NCBI GenBank assembly: GCA_012798365.1
Contig: JAAZNH010000081.1
Location: 1-16,380 of the forward strand
Length of the DNA stretch: 16,380 nt
Direction of reading: 5' to 3'
Source of the DNA: Methanomicrobiales archaeon
GTDB taxonomy: Archaea > Halobacteriota > Methanomicrobia > Methanomicrobiales > Methanospirillaceae
In this document: positions 14,726 to 16,380 of the stretch, piece by piece
Numbering within the stretch: the stretch's first letter is position 1
Layout: every line of letters begins with the position of its first letter
Translations under genes and position numbers: made by a program
The notes under the pieces: generated by a model
What the model was told of the DNA's origin: nothing
Database searches by the model: none
Seen by the model: only the letters and a program-made list of their open reading frames with translations

Positions 14726-15883
14726 TCAGATCAACTCCTTTTTCAGGCCATAGAACTGGTCGCCCACACCTTTCTCGCAGAGTTTTACAATCTCCTTGAT
14801 ATCCTTTTTCCGGATATCGCGGCCGCCAAGCCCGAGGATGTACCCTTTGACCGGAATTGTCTTCCCGTACATCGCATCGCGGACCTCGATTGCGGTTGCG
14901 CCACCGCGGGATCCGAGTGAGACATTCTTGTCAAGCACGGCAACCCGCTTCACATGCGAGAGTGCCTTTGCCACCTCTTCAATGGGGAACGGGCGGAAGA
15001 CCCGGATCCGGAGGAGGCCGACTTTCTGCCCTGCGTCCCGCATCTCATCGATCGCGTCCTTGATGGTTCCGCACATGGATCCCATGGCAACGATTGCTGT
15101 TTCCGCGTCGTCAAGCCGGTAAGACTCCACAAATGCACTGTAGTCCCGGCCAAAGAGCGTACCGAACTCTTTACCGTACTTCTGGATCGCGGCTTTTGCC
15201 TTATTCTGGGCTTCGTTTGTCTCGTACCGGAACTCGTGATAATAGTCCGGTGTCGCGTACATACCAAAGCTCATCGGGTCTTTTGCATCGAGTTTCTCTG
15301 AGGGATTGTACGGGTGCAGGAATGAATCGGCCTGCTCCTGGGTGAGCATATCCACCGGTTCGTAGGTGTGGGAGAGAATGAACCCGTCAAAACACACAAA
15401 TGCAGGGAGCTGGACCGTGGGATCTTCTGCCACCTTGTAGGCAAGGAAATGGAGATCGGTTGCCTCCTGGTTGTCTTCTGCATAGAAGTGCAGCCAGCCG
15501 GCATCGCGCAGTGAGATCGAGTCCTGCATGTCGTTCCAGATGGAGAGCGGTGCCCCCATGGCACGGTTCGCGATGGACATGACAATGGGAAGGCGCATGC
15601 CTGCAGCATTGAATACAACTTCGGCCATCAGCATGAGGCCCTGGGAGGTTGTTGCAGAGTAGACCCGGGACCCGGCTGCGCTTGCACCAACGCAGGCCGA
15701 GAGTGCGGAGAGTTCGTTTTCCACGGTGATGTAATCGGCATCGAGCGTACCGTTGGCAACGAAGTCTGCCAGCGCCTCGACGATGTGGGTCTGGGGGGTG
15801 ATCGGGTACGCTGAGACAACCTGCGGCCGGCAGAGCCGGACTGCTTCGGCAACTGCATGCGACCCTTCGGTAATTTCCATCAT
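14726..15883 (-). CDS. porA: Pyruvate:ferredoxin oxidoreductase alpha subunit
   Basis: Alpha subunit of pyruvate synthase, completing the active site with PorB. The 385 aa include AYPITPQT (25-32), the conserved VENELSA with its glutamates (54-60), SATTSQGLMLM (76-86), and the C-terminal transketolase-like part with RVFRPFPIEEV and DKNVSLGSRGG. That pattern fits pyruvate rather than 2-oxoglutarate enzymes, and the separate gamma and delta subunits agree. The ATG at 15883 abuts the porD stop without a gap, and a strong SD (AGGAGGA) lies in the porD end at 15891-15897. A second ATG follows at once. Confidence 0.94.
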   Translation of the reverse strand: MMEITEGSHAVAEAVRLCRPQVVSAYPITPQTHIVEALADFVANGTLDADYITVENELSALSACVGASAAGSRVYSATTSQGLMLMAEVVFNAAGMRLPIVMSIANRAMGAPLSIWNDMQDSISLRDAGWLHFYAEDNQEATDLHFLAYKVAEDPTVQLPAFVCFDGFILSHTYEPVDMLTQEQADSFLHPYNPSEKLDAKDPMSFGMYATPDYYHEFRYETNEAQNKAKAAIQKYGKEFGTLFGRDYSAFVESYRLDDAETAIVAMGSMCGTIKDAIDEMRDAGQKVGLLRIRVFRPFPIEEVAKALSHVKRVAVLDKNVSLGSRGGATAIEVRDAMYGKTIPVKGYILGLGGRDIRKKDIKEIVKLCEKGVGDQFYGLKKELI

Positions 15884-16144
15884 TTATTTCTCCTCCTGTT
15901 TCATCGTGATCGCAGCCTTGGGGCATTCGGCGGCGCAGATGCCGCAGCCCTTGCAGAACGCATAGTCGGGGTCAAATACCCCTTCTGTATTTTCATGGAT
16001 GCATCCCTCCGGACAGAGCGTCCGGCACATCCCGCACTTTGAGCATTTCTCATGGTCAAAGATCGGTTTGAAGACACGCCAGGATCCGGTCTTGTTGTCC
16101 CGGGATTTTCCGGGCCGTGCCCGGCAGCCGACTGCAAGTGCCAT
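15884..16144 (-). CDS. porD: Pyruvate:ferredoxin oxidoreductase delta subunit (2[4Fe-4S] ferredoxin-like)
   Basis: The electron-transfer subunit of the complex, passing electrons between the TPP centre and external ferredoxin. The 86-aa protein has two classic cluster motifs, C34-x2-C37-x2-C40-x3-C44 and C64-x2-C67-x2-C70-x3-C74, with a proline after each fourth cysteine. The N-terminal 30 residues (including SWRVFKPIFD) are typical of PorD. Its ATG overlaps the porC TAA by one base, so translation is probably coupled. Confidence 0.95.
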   Translation of the reverse strand: MALAVGCRARPGKSRDNKTGSWRVFKPIFDHEKCSKCGMCRTLCPEGCIHENTEGVFDPDYAFCKGCGICAAECPKAAITMKQEEK

Positions 16145-16380
16145 TATGCTGCCCCCTTGATGGTATCGAATGCAATCTTTGCTGCGGCAATATTCTTAAT
16201 TGCCAGTTCCCCGGGGAAGCGGTGTTTCAGCGCATTCTCCAGGGTTTCGAACTTGATCTCGCCCGATGCTGCGGCAAATGCTCCCATCAGCGTCGTATTG
16301 GTGATGGGGAGCCCGAGTGCCTTGAGTGCGATGGTGGTGGCATCAATGAGGATGAGTTTCACGCCATCCGGAACCGGGAA
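16144..16380 (-). CDS. porC: Pyruvate:ferredoxin oxidoreductase gamma subunit, 3' part
   Basis: The C-terminal 78 residues of the gamma subunit; the gene runs off the right edge, so its start is not in the window. The visible part, including VPDGVKLILIDATTIALKALG and ITNTTLMGAFAAASG, is the characteristic end of PorC, followed by a helix with FPGELAIKNIAAAKIAFD. The order gamma-delta-alpha-beta identifies the archaeal porCDAB operon. Confidence 0.92.
   Translation of the reverse strand, partial: FPVPDGVKLILIDATTIALKALGLPITNTTLMGAFAAASGEIKFETLENALKHRFPGELAIKNIAAAKIAFDTIKGAA

Overview
The window reads as chromosomal DNA from a methanogenic archaeon, most likely order Methanomicrobiales and perhaps near Methanoregula; this placement rests on gene content and protein style, not on a search. 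Support comes from an archaeal homodimer-type tRNA splicing endonuclease, archaeal-type TrpRS and PheRS subunits, a four-subunit pyruvate:ferredoxin oxidoreductase in the order gamma-delta-alpha-beta, a NifB lacking the NifX-like domain, a tRNA gene without encoded CCA, TATA-like boxes about 25-40 bases before several starts, and oligo-T tracts after several genes.

Layout. Bases 1-326 have no convincing gene. Bases 327-5679 (+) form a tight translation cluster: endA, trpS, pheS and pheT, with gaps of 10, 1 and 2 bases. hisF (-) converges on pheT, and the two coding ends overlap by 32 bases. ahcY (+) diverges from hisF. Bases 7835-8509 are an AT-rich, noncoding, repeat-rich stretch with an 88% identical 74-base direct repeat, several inverted repeats and 20 GATC sites in about 500 bases. 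An OGG-type DNA glycosylase (-) follows. Then comes a rightward trio: a small basic protein resembling PC4, a lipoprotein resembling the protease inhibitor emfourin, and a PhzF-family enzyme. nifB (-) converges on phzF and diverges from a membrane-anchored FKBP prolyl isomerase (+). tRNA-Val(UAC) and a META-domain lipoprotein are both on the minus strand. The right end is the porCDAB operon (-), with porC cut by the window edge.

Together these are mostly housekeeping genes: tRNA splicing and charging, histidine synthesis, the methylation cycle, base excision repair, and the pyruvate synthase that makes pyruvate from acetyl-CoA and CO2 in autotrophic methanogens. I see no transposase, integrase, CRISPR array or defence island. 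The least explained parts are the repeat region at 7835-8509 and the two small proteins at 9546-10382.
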